64,000 nt of DNA from Bacillus sp. NTK071. GTDB taxonomy: Bacteria > Bacillota > Bacilli > Bacillales > Guptibacillaceae. The position numbers and the translations under genes are program-made. The DNA lies in NCBI RefSeq assembly GCF_017303315.1, contig NZ_JAFKOI010000005.1, positions 1 through 64,000 on the forward strand, in the 5' to 3' direction. Of this stretch, positions 52,451-60,013 are shown piece by piece. The first letter of the stretch is position 1; each line of letters starts with the position of its first letter. Under the pieces are notes generated by a model. The model was given only the letters and a program-made list of their open reading frames with translations, had not been told where the DNA came from and ran no database searches.

Positions 52451-53890
52451 TTATTGACCTTGTGCTAAGGAATAGGCAATCTTACCGTCAAAACGATATA
52501 GGTTCTCGATCTTAATCCAGTCTAGCTCTTCACCTTCTATTCGTGATAGTAACTCTCTAATTCCTGCCTGTGTTTCTTTCACACCTTTAACTGGTTGGAA
52601 ACGACACCGCCAGTGATCAGATAAGAACGTTTCCGAGAAACCGTTCGGATATACTTTTACACCTCGATTTGTCATCATTACAAATTCATGATTGCTTCCA
52701 GCTGCTCGCTCAAGCTTTTCAGCTAGTTCATCAATTGTTAATGTATTGTTAAATAGAAAAACGTCTGTCCCATCAAGTTCACGCTCTGGAACGTAATTTG
52801 GACGAATATTCTTTTCTGCTTGTTCGATTTGTTCCTTACTATACGTGACAGGCTCAAGAGTTGAAGGGAACTGTCCAAGTCTTTCAACGACCGCATGAGC
52901 GAATTCTTTCGTTCCAACAGTCTCTTTTCCTTTCGCCATATCACCAGTCAATACGCCGTCCTCAATTGTTTTCAACCATGCGTTATGAATTTTCTCTGCC
53001 GCTTCAGGCTGGCCAATGTGAACGAGCATCATAATTGCACCATGCAAGAGTCCTGATGGATTAGCAATTCCCTTACCCGCTATATCAGGAGCACTTCCGT
53101 GAATCGCTTCAAACATTGCAATTTCATCGCCAATATTTGCAGACCCTGCTAGCCCAACACTACCTGCGATTTGTGCTGCAATATCAGATGCAATGTCTCC
53201 ATACAAATTCAATGTAACAATGACATCAAATTCTTCTGGAGAATCTGCGATTCGTGCCATTCCAATATCAACAATGTAACTATTCGATTCAATATCAGGA
53301 TATTCTGCAGCAATTTCTTTAAATACCTGGTGGAAAAGACCATCACTTAACTTCATTATATTGTCTTTAACAAGGCATGACACTTTCTTGCGATTGTTCT
53401 GTCTCGCATACTCAAAGGCGTGACGAATAATGCGCTCAGATCCTGGACGAGAAATAAGCTTCAAACTCTGAACGACATCTGGTGTTTGCTGATGTTCAAT
53501 TCCTGAATAAAGATCTTCTTCATTCTCTCTTACAATGACAAGATCCATATCAGGATGTTTATTCTCAATAACCGGGTGATAGGATACGCAAGGGCGAACG
53601 TTTGCATAAAGACCCATTGCAGTACGAATCGTTACATTTAAGCTCTTGTAGCCGCCCCCCTGTGGTGTTGTAATCGGCGCTTTCAAAAGGACTTTTGTGC
53701 GACGGAGTGAATCCCACGCTTCCTGAGGAATACCTGTAGAGTTTCCTGTTAGGTACACTTTCTCCCCTACATCGATAAATTCAGGTTCGATTTCAGCACC
53801 GGCCTGTTCTAGAATATGCAATGTAGCTTCCATAATTTCAGGACCAATTCCGTCTCCGGTCGCTACTGTAATTTGACGCTTGTCTGCCAT
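52451..53890 (-). CDS. NADP-type isocitrate dehydrogenase, long (Thermus/Rickettsia) form
   Basis: 479 residues. The catalytic core (to about 335) contains TGDGIGPEI, the substrate-loop segment SLNVTIRTAMGLYANVRP, the metal-binding DIASDIAAQIAGSVGLAGSA and FEAIHGSAPDIAGKGIANP. An extra C-terminal domain of ~140 residues follows, as in the long dehydrogenases of Thermus and Rickettsia and unlike B. subtilis Icd. It converts isocitrate to 2-oxoglutarate. The frame runs up to 54049, but GAAGGAG and the conserved N terminus fix the ATG at 53890. It is a single gene without citZ or mdh. Confidence 0.85.
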   Translation of the reverse strand: MADKRQITVATGDGIGPEIMEATLHILEQAGAEIEPEFIDVGEKVYLTGNSTGIPQEAWDSLRRTKVLLKAPITTPQGGGYKSLNVTIRTAMGLYANVRPCVSYHPVIENKHPDMDLVIVRENEEDLYSGIEHQQTPDVVQSLKLISRPGSERIIRHAFEYARQNNRKKVSCLVKDNIMKLSDGLFHQVFKEIAAEYPDIESNSYIVDIGMARIADSPEEFDVIVTLNLYGDIASDIAAQIAGSVGLAGSANIGDEIAMFEAIHGSAPDIAGKGIANPSGLLHGAIMMLVHIGQPEAAEKIHNAWLKTIEDGVLTGDMAKGKETVGTKEFAHAVVERLGQFPSTLEPVTYSKEQIEQAEKNIRPNYVPERELDGTDVFLFNNTLTIDELAEKLERAAGSNHEFVMMTNRGVKVYPNGFSETFLSDHWRCRFQPVKGVKETQAGIRELLSRIEGEELDWIKIENLYRFDGKIAYSLAQGQ

Positions 53891-54132
53891 GATCTTCTCT
53901 CCTTCTCTCTGGTCTATAAGGACACATCGAAAAAGCGGGTAAACTCCAATTGAGCAATTACCTTTTTCTACGATCGCAATATCCCCTGCCAATGGAGCAA
54001 CTAAGCCCATACTAGTAGGATAAACCAACATTTTGTTATCGCTTTCCAAAGATTATTATAGAAATCCTGTCCTTTTTTGTCAATTTAACAGAGAATATAG
54101 CGATTAAGTCATAAAGTCCTCCTAACATAAAA

Positions 54133-54156
54133 ATCAGCCCTTTTCATAGGACTGAT
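54133..54156 (-). terminator. terminator of SCO gene
   Basis: ATCAGTCCT/AGGGCTGAT stem (one G-U pair) with TTTTTATG after it on the reverse strand. Confidence 0.7.
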
Positions 54157-54162
54157 CTCTCT

Positions 54163-54738
54163 CTATTGAAGTGCTTTCACATCGCTAACGATTTCTTCAT
54201 AAGGAACATTTGAAACACCAGAATACTTCTTCACTACAACTCCTTCTTTATTAATAAGGTAGAAAGAAGTTCCATGTGTAAACTGGTCTGAGTTAGGATC
54301 AGGTAAAGCTAATGTTTGAAAACTGTTTTGAGCAAACTCCTGAATGTCATCTCCACTATAACCAGTTAGAAAATGCCAATTGGAAAGATCAGCATCAAAT
54401 TTTTCAGAGAAGGCAACTAACTCATCAGGTGTGTCACGTTCAGGATCAACTGAAAATGATACAAATTCCACATCTACATCTGCTTTCTTAAGCTTATCCT
54501 GAAGCTGAGACATATTCGCTGTCATTGGCGGACAAACCGTTTCACAATTTGTGAAAATAAAATTAGCGATCCAAACGCTGCCTTCCAAGTCATTCAGTCC
54601 AAATTCACTATTTGTGTGATCAGTGTATGTAAAATCTTCAACCTGCCAATCGAGATCGTCTGGAACATCTTTTCCACAAGCTGCTATGATAACAAGCATA
54701 CTCAGTAAACCTGTTAGGAATAGTAAACGTTTTCTCAT
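54163..54738 (-). CDS. SCO1/SenC family lipoprotein
   Basis: 191 residues with a lipobox (IIAACGKD, Cys near 21). Copper ligands are the FTNCETVCPP pair and the later His in FTHGTSFY. SCO proteins deliver copper to the CuA site of cytochrome c oxidase subunit II. CtaG and a cytochrome c in the window fit that pathway. GGAGGTCACT supports the ATG at 54738, not the longer frame. Confidence 0.92.
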   Translation of the reverse strand: MRKRLLFLTGLLSMLVIIAACGKDVPDDLDWQVEDFTYTDHTNSEFGLNDLEGSVWIANFIFTNCETVCPPMTANMSQLQDKLKKADVDVEFVSFSVDPERDTPDELVAFSEKFDADLSNWHFLTGYSGDDIQEFAQNSFQTLALPDPNSDQFTHGTSFYLINKEGVVVKKYSGVSNVPYEEIVSDVKALQ

Positions 54739-54852
54739 TACAGTGACCTCCAGTAGATAAATAATCATATGCTCCCTCTACAATATCTTAAAAGCATAAA
54801 AGTTACCACAAGATTACAGGATTGGTTATGAGCATTTCTTGAACGAAAAAAA

Positions 54853-54873
54853 CCTGAATCAAAGCGATTCAGG
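54853..54873 (-). terminator. terminator of NUDIX gene
   Basis: CCTGAATC/GATTCAGG stem followed by seven T on the reverse strand. Confidence 0.85.
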
Positions 54874-54927
54874 CGTGTTCTTACTTTTCGTCTTGCATAC
54901 ATCTTTCTGTTTTGTTACCAGTTTGTT

Positions 54928-55386
54928 TTAAAGTTTCTTTAAATAACTTAATTCCTCTAGTACTATCCTATGATTAGGGTTTATTTCATTCGGAAGCTCT
55001 TCCGGATGAAAATACTTCACTTCAGAAACTTCTTCGTAATCTAGCTTAAAGTCAGCCTTCTCACACTTTGCTGAATATACAGCAATGACACTATACACCT
55101 CATCACCATTTGGATATTGATAGTATAGCCTTTCACCTGAAAGAAGGGATTTGAATGAAAGGTTCTTAATTGAAACACCTAGTTCTTCAAACGTTTCTCT
55201 ATGAGCCGTTTCTTCAAATGATTCTCCAGGCTCCATATATCCACCAGTTAGGCCCCAAAGCTTATTATCCGTCCGCTTTTGAAGTAATAGCTTATCATCA
55301 TTTTCATCAAAAAGAAGAATGGCGACACCAGGTAAAATAAGTGGTCGACTACCAACTAATGATCGAATTTGTTTAATATAGTCCAT
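54928..55386 (-). CDS. NUDIX hydrolase
   Basis: 152 residues. The Nudix box (Gx5Ex7REUXEExGU) is complete: it begins GGYMEPGESFEE and ends RETFEELGV. The N terminus MDYIKQIRSLVG followed by PGVAILLFDEN is the YjhB-like group. It hydrolyses a nucleoside diphosphate derivative; substrate unknown. It follows czcD by nine bases on the same strand and is probably co-transcribed. Confidence 0.88.
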   Translation of the reverse strand: MDYIKQIRSLVGSRPLILPGVAILLFDENDDKLLLQKRTDNKLWGLTGGYMEPGESFEETAHRETFEELGVSIKNLSFKSLLSGERLYYQYPNGDEVYSVIAVYSAKCEKADFKLDYEEVSEVKYFHPEELPNEINPNHRIVLEELSYLKKL

Positions 55387-55395
55387 AACTCCTCC

Positions 55396-56301
55396 TCAAT
55401 GAAGCTTCTTATTAGCCTGATCATCCATGCAACAAACTTCGTCCACATAATCAACTTGTATAGTTAAGTGTTGTAAGTTCAGCTCATCAACAAATTTCTG
55501 AATTTGTTGTTTAATTGCTATAACCTCTGCTCGAGACAATGAGTCTTCCACAACGATATGAGTACTTAGTGCATTTTGTTCGCCATCGAGCGACCATAGG
55601 TGTGTATGATGAGTTGATACGACTCCTGAAAGAGAGGCAATCTTCTTCTTTACCTCTGTGAAATCAATATCTTCTGGTACAGCCTCTAGAAAGATCATAA
55701 GCGTTTTCTTAAGATTTCGAATGACGTTATACAGCACGTACACAGTAATCGTGATAGATAAAATCGGATCAAGAATGGGTAAATCTTTAAATAATAACAC
55801 AATGCTTACAACGAGTACCGCAACCCAACCAAGAACATCTTCAAGAAGGTGCCACGTAACAACTTTTTCGTTCATAGATTTACCGCGTTGAAGACGAAGT
55901 ACAGCCATACCATTCACCGCTATACCAAGAATAGCGAGGATTAACATTCCACCCGCTTCAACTGGTTCGGGATCTAGTAGACGTGGAACCGCTTGTGTAA
56001 GAATAAATAGCGATCCACCTATTAGTATAATACTATTAATTAGCGCCCCTAATAATGAAAACCGTTTATATCCAAAGGTAAAGTTCTTATCTTCGCCTTT
56101 CCCATCCGCTTTCTTCTGCAAATACCACGAAATACCTAGTGAGAGCGAATCCCCAAGATCATGAAGGGCATCAGACAGAATTGCCATACTGTTCGTCAAC
56201 AATCCTCCGATAATTTCAATGATTGTGAAGCTAAAATTCAGAAAGAAAGCTACACGAATATTTTTGACAGAATGGTTATGCTCATGATGGTGATGTCCCA
56301 T
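55396..56301 (-). CDS. czcD: cation diffusion facilitator (CzcD-like) metal exporter
   Basis: 301-residue six-span CDF transporter. The N terminus is His-rich (GHHHHEHNH), helix 2 has SDALHDLGDSLSL, helix 5 has HLLEDVLGWVAV (Zn2+/Co2+ site Asp/His), and a cytoplasmic C-terminal domain with THHTHLWSLDG follows. It expels Zn2+, Co2+ or similar ions in exchange for H+. A CzrA-like sensor upstream on the same strand and a CCM motif at the end support a metal role. AAAGGAG precedes the ATG. Confidence 0.9.
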   Translation of the reverse strand: MGHHHHEHNHSVKNIRVAFFLNFSFTIIEIIGGLLTNSMAILSDALHDLGDSLSLGISWYLQKKADGKGEDKNFTFGYKRFSLLGALINSIILIGGSLFILTQAVPRLLDPEPVEAGGMLILAILGIAVNGMAVLRLQRGKSMNEKVVTWHLLEDVLGWVAVLVVSIVLLFKDLPILDPILSITITVYVLYNVIRNLKKTLMIFLEAVPEDIDFTEVKKKIASLSGVVSTHHTHLWSLDGEQNALSTHIVVEDSLSRAEVIAIKQQIQKFVDELNLQHLTIQVDYVDEVCCMDDQANKKLH

Positions 56302-56346
56302 TGAAATTTCTCCTTTATCAATTAGCCTTCCTTCACATTAGAAAAA

Positions 56347-56370
56347 GCCCTCTCGATGTCACGAAAAGGC
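56347..56370 (-). terminator. hairpin between small gene and czcD
   Basis: Nine-pair stem with G-U pairs (GCCTTTTCG / CGAGAGGGC) and a TTTTTC tail, 46 bases before czcD. It would reduce or stop transcription from czrA toward czcD. Confidence 0.55.
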
Positions 56371-56373
56371 ACC

Positions 56374-56469
56374 TCATCCATTACTAAACGCCCATACCCA
56401 ATAAATAACTCCCCACACAGCACTTAGCACAAGTAAGAAGATCAGCAGACGTATATTTTTATTTCTCAT
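56374..56469 (-). CDS. 31-residue single-span membrane peptide
   Basis: Starts MRNKNIRLLIFLLVLSAVWG and ends VIYWVWAFSNG: one positively charged head and one aromatic-rich helix. GGGAG lies ten bases before the ATG, and its start overlaps the end of the next small gene upstream. Family not recognised. Its clustering with two similar genes argues that it is real. Confidence 0.5.
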   Translation of the reverse strand: MRNKNIRLLIFLLVLSAVWGVIYWVWAFSNG

Positions 56470-56608
56470 TTCTTTTTATCTCCCCCTGCTCATTCTGTTC
56501 ATTCAGCCTTTCTTTTCTTTTCAACATGTACAAAAAGAATCCAAATAAGCCAAACACTACAAAAAAGAGCAAAGTTGACATATAAACAAGGATTGAACCA
56601 ATATCCAT
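56459..56608 (-). CDS. 49-residue single-span membrane peptide
   Basis: One hydrophobic span (MDIGSILVYMSTLLFFVVFG and LFGFFLYM) followed by a charged tail (KRKERLNEQNEQGEIKRNEK). AAGGTGGACAGG precedes the ATG. Its last codons overlap the ATG of the 31-residue gene. Size and form recall small subunits of respiratory oxidases, but I cannot assign a family. Confidence 0.5.
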   Translation of the reverse strand: MDIGSILVYMSTLLFFVVFGLFGFFLYMLKRKERLNEQNEQGEIKRNEK

Positions 56609-56640
56609 AGTTACCTGTCCACCTTTCCTTACAAAGTCAG

Positions 56641-56763
56641 TTAACCACTATACGATAAATAAATAGAGAATGCCCCAATAACGACCATTGTTATAAAAGG
56701 CAGAACAAATGCTAGAAAAATAACAGCGGATTCCGTTTTATGCTGTTTAATTTTAGTTAACAC
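56641..56763 (-). CDS. 40-residue single-span membrane peptide
   Basis: GTG start behind AAAGGGG. It begins MLTKIKQHKTESAVIFLAFV, and its hydrophobic span continues LPFITMVVIGAFSIYL. It is the first of three consecutive tiny membrane genes between czrA and czcD. Possible small respiratory-complex subunit, not proven. Confidence 0.5.
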   Translation of the reverse strand: MLTKIKQHKTESAVIFLAFVLPFITMVVIGAFSIYLSYSG

Positions 56764-56871
56764 GAAGCAGATCCCCTTTCAGTAATTACACCCAATTATA
56801 ACTGGTTTTTAAACACATGATGATGATTTTATTGAACGTTCCCGTACGATTCTACCACACAACTCTTCATC

Positions 56872-57198
56872 CTAGTCATGACATGCGTGATGAATTGCTT
56901 GATGAAGTAGTGCCATCACATGCTGATCATCGGGGGAATAAAATATGCTCGTTCCTGCTCTTCTAAATTTAACCAATCGTAAATTTTTTAGAAACCTAAG
57001 TTGGTGGGATACCGTGGACTGAGAAAGATGCAATTTGTCGGAAATTTCACTAACAGCGCATTCTCGATCAGCAAGTAAATTTAGAATTCTAATTCGTGTC
57101 GGGTCACCAAGTGCTTTAAATGTCTGAGAAACAATGAAAAGCGTTTCTTCATCAAGGTCCATGGCCTCTTCTGTTATGTCGTGTCTCTCGTTATCCAA
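56872..57198 (-). CDS. czrA: ArsR/SmtB family metal sensor, CzrA-like
   Basis: 108 residues. A winged helix ([28 protein letters not shown]) is followed by an alpha-5 site with D91-x-H93 and H104-x2-H107, exactly the spacing of the CzrA zinc/cobalt site. It represses metal-efflux genes and is released by Zn2+/Co2+. I choose the TTG at 57198 behind GGAGGGG; an ATG at 57219 exists but lies one base from the operator dyad and lacks a ribosome site. czcD is downstream on the same strand. Confidence 0.85.
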   Translation of the reverse strand: MDNERHDITEEAMDLDEETLFIVSQTFKALGDPTRIRILNLLADRECAVSEISDKLHLSQSTVSHQLRFLKNLRLVKFRRAGTSIFYSPDDQHVMALLHQAIHHACHD

Positions 57199-57220
57199 TG
57201 TGCTTCCCCTCCACTTCATT

Positions 57221-57240
57221 ATATGAACACTTATTCATAT
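57221..57240. promoter_or_regulatory. ArsR/CzrA-type operator
   Basis: ATATGAACACTTATTCATAT is a near-perfect dyad of the TATGAACAnnTGTTCATA type that CzrA binds, ending 23 bases before the TTG start of the sensor gene. Autoregulation is expected. Confidence 0.8.
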
Positions 57241-57337
57241 ATAAGTCTGCTGTCATTGTATGAAAAACTTGCGCTTATTGTCAACTTAATAAATGTCTAC
57301 CTGTCACGATTCCTTCACACTTTCTTCCTTACCATCC

Positions 57338-57366
57338 TTGAGTTAAAGGTCAATCCTTCTTACAAT
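57338..57366 (+). promoter_or_regulatory. ctaG promoter
   Basis: TTGAGT (57338-57343), 17-base spacer, TACAAT (57361-57366), ~120 bases upstream of ctaG. Confidence 0.55.
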
Positions 57367-57488
57367 AGTAATAGCCCTATCAATCATATATGCTCTCAAG
57401 GTGATAGGATGGCCGAGCATCATATGGTATGATGAAAACGTTACTCATTTACTGTCAGGTATTATGAAGATATATGGAGGTGTTCCTG

Positions 57489-58394
57489 ATGTGGGAACAA
57501 TTATCGAGCACATTTTCTTTCTCTGCTCTCTGGAGTCCCGTTATTTTAGCGATAGCCATCGGCATTGCTGTTTTATATTTACTAATTACAGGACCTTTGA
57601 AAAGTAAATTTAAAGATTCAGCACCTTTCCCTGTCTATAAGAAAATCTTTTTCTTAATAGGTGTTTTCATCTTTTACATTGGTTTTGGCGGTCCACTATC
57701 GTTAATGGGGCATTTATTACTTAGTATTCACATGTCGGAAATGGCCATTGTATATTTAGTCGCTCCGCCCCTCATGATTGTAGGAACGCCAGCATGGTTA
57801 ATTCGACCGTTTTTAAACATTAGATTTATTCATAAGCTGGTGAAATTCTTCACTTTCCCTATTATTTCACTGCTTTTGTTTAATGGATTGTTCTCTTTCT
57901 ATCATATTCCAGAAATCTTTGATTACTTGATGGTTCATTATACTGCACAAGATTTCTACAAGGCAGCGCTCGTTATCTCTGCATTTGCTATGTGGTGGCC
58001 ACTCGTTTGTCCTGTACCAGAATATGACACTTTATCAGGCGTTAAGAAACTAGGTTATATTTTTGCAAATGGTGTTCTTCTAACGCCGGCCTGTGCTTTA
58101 ATTATTTTTGCTGATACACCTCTTTACGCTACTTACACAGACCCAACAGTATGGGCGAATGCAATGGGGTATTGTGTACCAAACGGCACGATTGTCTCCC
58201 CAGAACTCTTTGCACAATTCAAACCGCTTGACATTATGGAAGACCAACAACTAGGCGGTATTATAATGAAAATTGTACAAGAAATTTCATACGGCACAAC
58301 ACTTGGTTACGTCTTCTTCCAATGGGCAAGAACAGAACGCCAAAAAGACGATGAAGAACTACAATCAGCAGAATTCAGACTTAATGAGATCTAA
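57489..58394 (+). CDS. ctaG: cytochrome c oxidase assembly factor CtaG
   Basis: 301-residue, seven- to eight-span protein of the caa3_CtaG family. GGPLSLMGHLLLSIHMSEMA (about 57-76), a PPLMIVGTPAWLIRP segment and MWWPLVCPVPEY are its hallmarks, with metal-binding His in the second helix region. It is needed to assemble caa3 oxidase. GGAGGTG supports ATG 57489 over the longer frame. SCO and a cytochrome c lie nearby. Its stop codon is inside the first copy of a repeat element. Confidence 0.93.
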   Translation: MWEQLSSTFSFSALWSPVILAIAIGIAVLYLLITGPLKSKFKDSAPFPVYKKIFFLIGVFIFYIGFGGPLSLMGHLLLSIHMSEMAIVYLVAPPLMIVGTPAWLIRPFLNIRFIHKLVKFFTFPIISLLLFNGLFSFYHIPEIFDYLMVHYTAQDFYKAALVISAFAMWWPLVCPVPEYDTLSGVKKLGYIFANGVLLTPACALIIFADTPLYATYTDPTVWANAMGYCVPNGTIVSPELFAQFKPLDIMEDQQLGGIIMKIVQEISYGTTLGYVFFQWARTERQKDDEELQSAEFRLNEI

Positions 58395-58560
58395 CGAAAA
58401 GCGGAAGTGGCCGCTTAGGTCCGACAAGCGCTGGAACCATTCAAATTGAACACGTTCTTTGTGTTCGAGTTGAATGGTGAAGCGACTCGAGGACCTGGCC
58501 ACTGCAGCTAGATCTAACGAAAAGCGGAAGTGGCCGGTTGAACCCGGCAGACGCTCGAGC
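58387..58560. repeat. intergenic repeat, two direct copies with internal hairpins
   Basis: AGATCTAACGAAAAGCGGAA followed by GTGGCCG occurs at 58387 and again at 58511, 124 bases apart. Between them is a long hairpin (ACCATTCAA.TTGAACAC / GTGTTC..GTTGAATGGT) inside a second inverted repeat (GTGGCC..AGGTCC / GGACCT.GGCCAC). This resembles the GAAAAGCGGA... family of intergenic repeats common in Bacillaceae. The first copy begins at the ctaG stop codon. G+C is clearly higher than in neighbouring gaps. Confidence 0.75.
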
Positions 58561-58585
58561 CTCGCAAACCAAATAACCACTATAA

Positions 58586-58609
58586 AGCCGTGAATCAAAA
58601 TTCACGGCT
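58586..58609. terminator. bidirectional terminator
   Basis: AGCCGTGAAT/ATTCACGGCT stem with T7 in the ctaG direction; the stop of the convergent gene lies within it. Confidence 0.85.
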
Positions 58610-59090
58610 TTTTTTCGATTGGTTTAGAAAAATGGATTAATATAGAACGTACACATAACCCTACCACTACCCCTATCGCAATACCCAAAATTGGAACAAA
58701 CGTGGGAGGAATAAAATAATCATACGGATGTTTATTAGAAACAATAACGCCAACAGTTGAAAAATACGCTCCCGACACAAAAGGTAAAGATAAATAAACT
58801 GGCGGCTTTTCACCATTCTTTTCGATTGCCCTAAAGTAGCTTTCGTATATTGCAAACATATAAACACATGGATAGAACATCGCCCATTCATAGTTAGTGA
58901 CAAGAACCGCCTCATTGGACTTTCCCTGAAAGCTATATAAGATATTCATATTTAAACTTGATTTTACGTTTATGACGAACTCTAACAATATAAAAAATGC
59001 ACCTCTAATGTACATTTTATTAATGATTTGTCCGAATCCTGGAAATGCAATACTCCAAAGAAGAACTTCTAACGGATAAACCTTTCTCAC
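58602..59090 (-). CDS. membrane protein, unknown function
   Basis: 162 residues with four or five spans. The start (LEVLLWSIAFPGFGQIINKMYIRG) has the FPGFGQ-x-N/Y-K turn seen in TM2-like and related small Bacillus membrane proteins. The family is uncharacterised. The start is GTG behind GGTGG. It is a single gene converging on ctaG. Confidence 0.6.
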   Translation of the reverse strand: MRKVYPLEVLLWSIAFPGFGQIINKMYIRGAFFILLEFVINVKSSLNMNILYSFQGKSNEAVLVTNYEWAMFYPCVYMFAIYESYFRAIEKNGEKPPVYLSLPFVSGAYFSTVGVIVSNKHPYDYFIPPTFVPILGIAIGVVVGLCVRSILIHFSKPIEKKP

Positions 59091-59243
59091 GACTTCACCA
59101 CCGCTTCTTCTCTACTTATCTTCCAGTGTTACTTTTTCCATATTTCTGGAATAAAATGCGATAAACATGGAATTATTTTCAGAAGTAGTGATTTTCTTTT
59201 TGTCTCATACTACAAATAAGATGAAAAGAAAGGAGACAGACCA

Positions 59244-59978
59244 GTGCTGACTACTGATCAACTTAGGTCCTTTAAAAGAATTATCCAGAACCGAATAAAC
59301 GAAATTAACCAAGAATTAATTACTAATGATGATTTTGGGGTTTCTCAATCGTTTGTTCAACATTCAACAGGCGAGCTTTCAAATTATGACAACCATCCAG
59401 GGGATACCGCTACAGAGTTATATGAACGTGAAAAAGATATCTCATTAAGTGACCATATGAAACAAGAACTCACAGAACTAACCAGTGCTTTACAACGTAT
59501 TGGAAGCGGAAAATACGGTGTATGTTCCGTATGTGGAGATGACATCGCTGTCAAAAGACTAGTTGCTATTCCTACAGCATCAACGTGCGTCGAGCATAGT
59601 CCTTCTCAGAAAACATCCGATAACAGACCCGCTGAAGAAGACACTTTAAACCCTCCATTTGGTAAATATGTCAATGACACAAAAGATGCGAACTTTTTTG
59701 ATGCGGAAGATTCCTGGCAACGCGCTGCAAGGTATGGAACCTCAGAAACACCTTCCGATTTTAATGAACAACAAATGAGTTACGACAGTATGTACATTGA
59801 ATCGCACGAACCTTACGGATATGTAGAAGAAATTGAAACCTTCCTTTCAGCTGATCTTGATGGAAAACCTACAGGTGTGATTCCAAACAAAGCTCATGAA
59901 CATTATGAAGACCAGCTTGATGACTATGAAAATCAAGTCAATAACGGCACAATTGAAGATACTGATCTCAACTATTAA
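59244..59978 (+). CDS. YteA-type TraR/DksA family sporulation protein
   Basis: 244 residues: a helical hairpin (to about 85), a DksA/TraR-like zinc finger with CSVCGDDI and TCVEH, and a long acidic tail. The finger has Cys-x2-Cys but His in place of the last Cys. Bacillus YteA homologues are of this length and are sporulation-linked. They may act on RNA polymerase like DksA, but that is unproven here. AAAGGAG precedes a GTG start. Confidence 0.82.
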   Translation: MLTTDQLRSFKRIIQNRINEINQELITNDDFGVSQSFVQHSTGELSNYDNHPGDTATELYEREKDISLSDHMKQELTELTSALQRIGSGKYGVCSVCGDDIAVKRLVAIPTASTCVEHSPSQKTSDNRPAEEDTLNPPFGKYVNDTKDANFFDAEDSWQRAARYGTSETPSDFNEQQMSYDSMYIESHEPYGYVEEIETFLSADLDGKPTGVIPNKAHEHYEDQLDDYENQVNNGTIEDTDLNY

Positions 59979-59982
59979 ACAA

Positions 59983-60012
59983 ACAGAGCCCTGATCTTTA
60001 TCAGGGCTCTGT
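59983..60012. terminator. bidirectional terminator
   Basis: ACAGAGCCCTGAT/ATCAGGGCTCTGT thirteen-base arms with loop CTTT between converging yteA-like gene and argS. Confidence 0.85.
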
Positions 60013-60013
60013 A

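Noticed and set aside
57181-57607. Forward open frames between czrA and ctaG
   Set aside because: They overlap the CzrA operator and the ctaG start region; the real ctaG start with its ribosome site explains the area.
58387-58560. CRISPR array from the repeated 27-mer after ctaG
   Set aside because: Only two copies, a 97-base structured spacer and no cas genes; it fits an intergenic repeat element.
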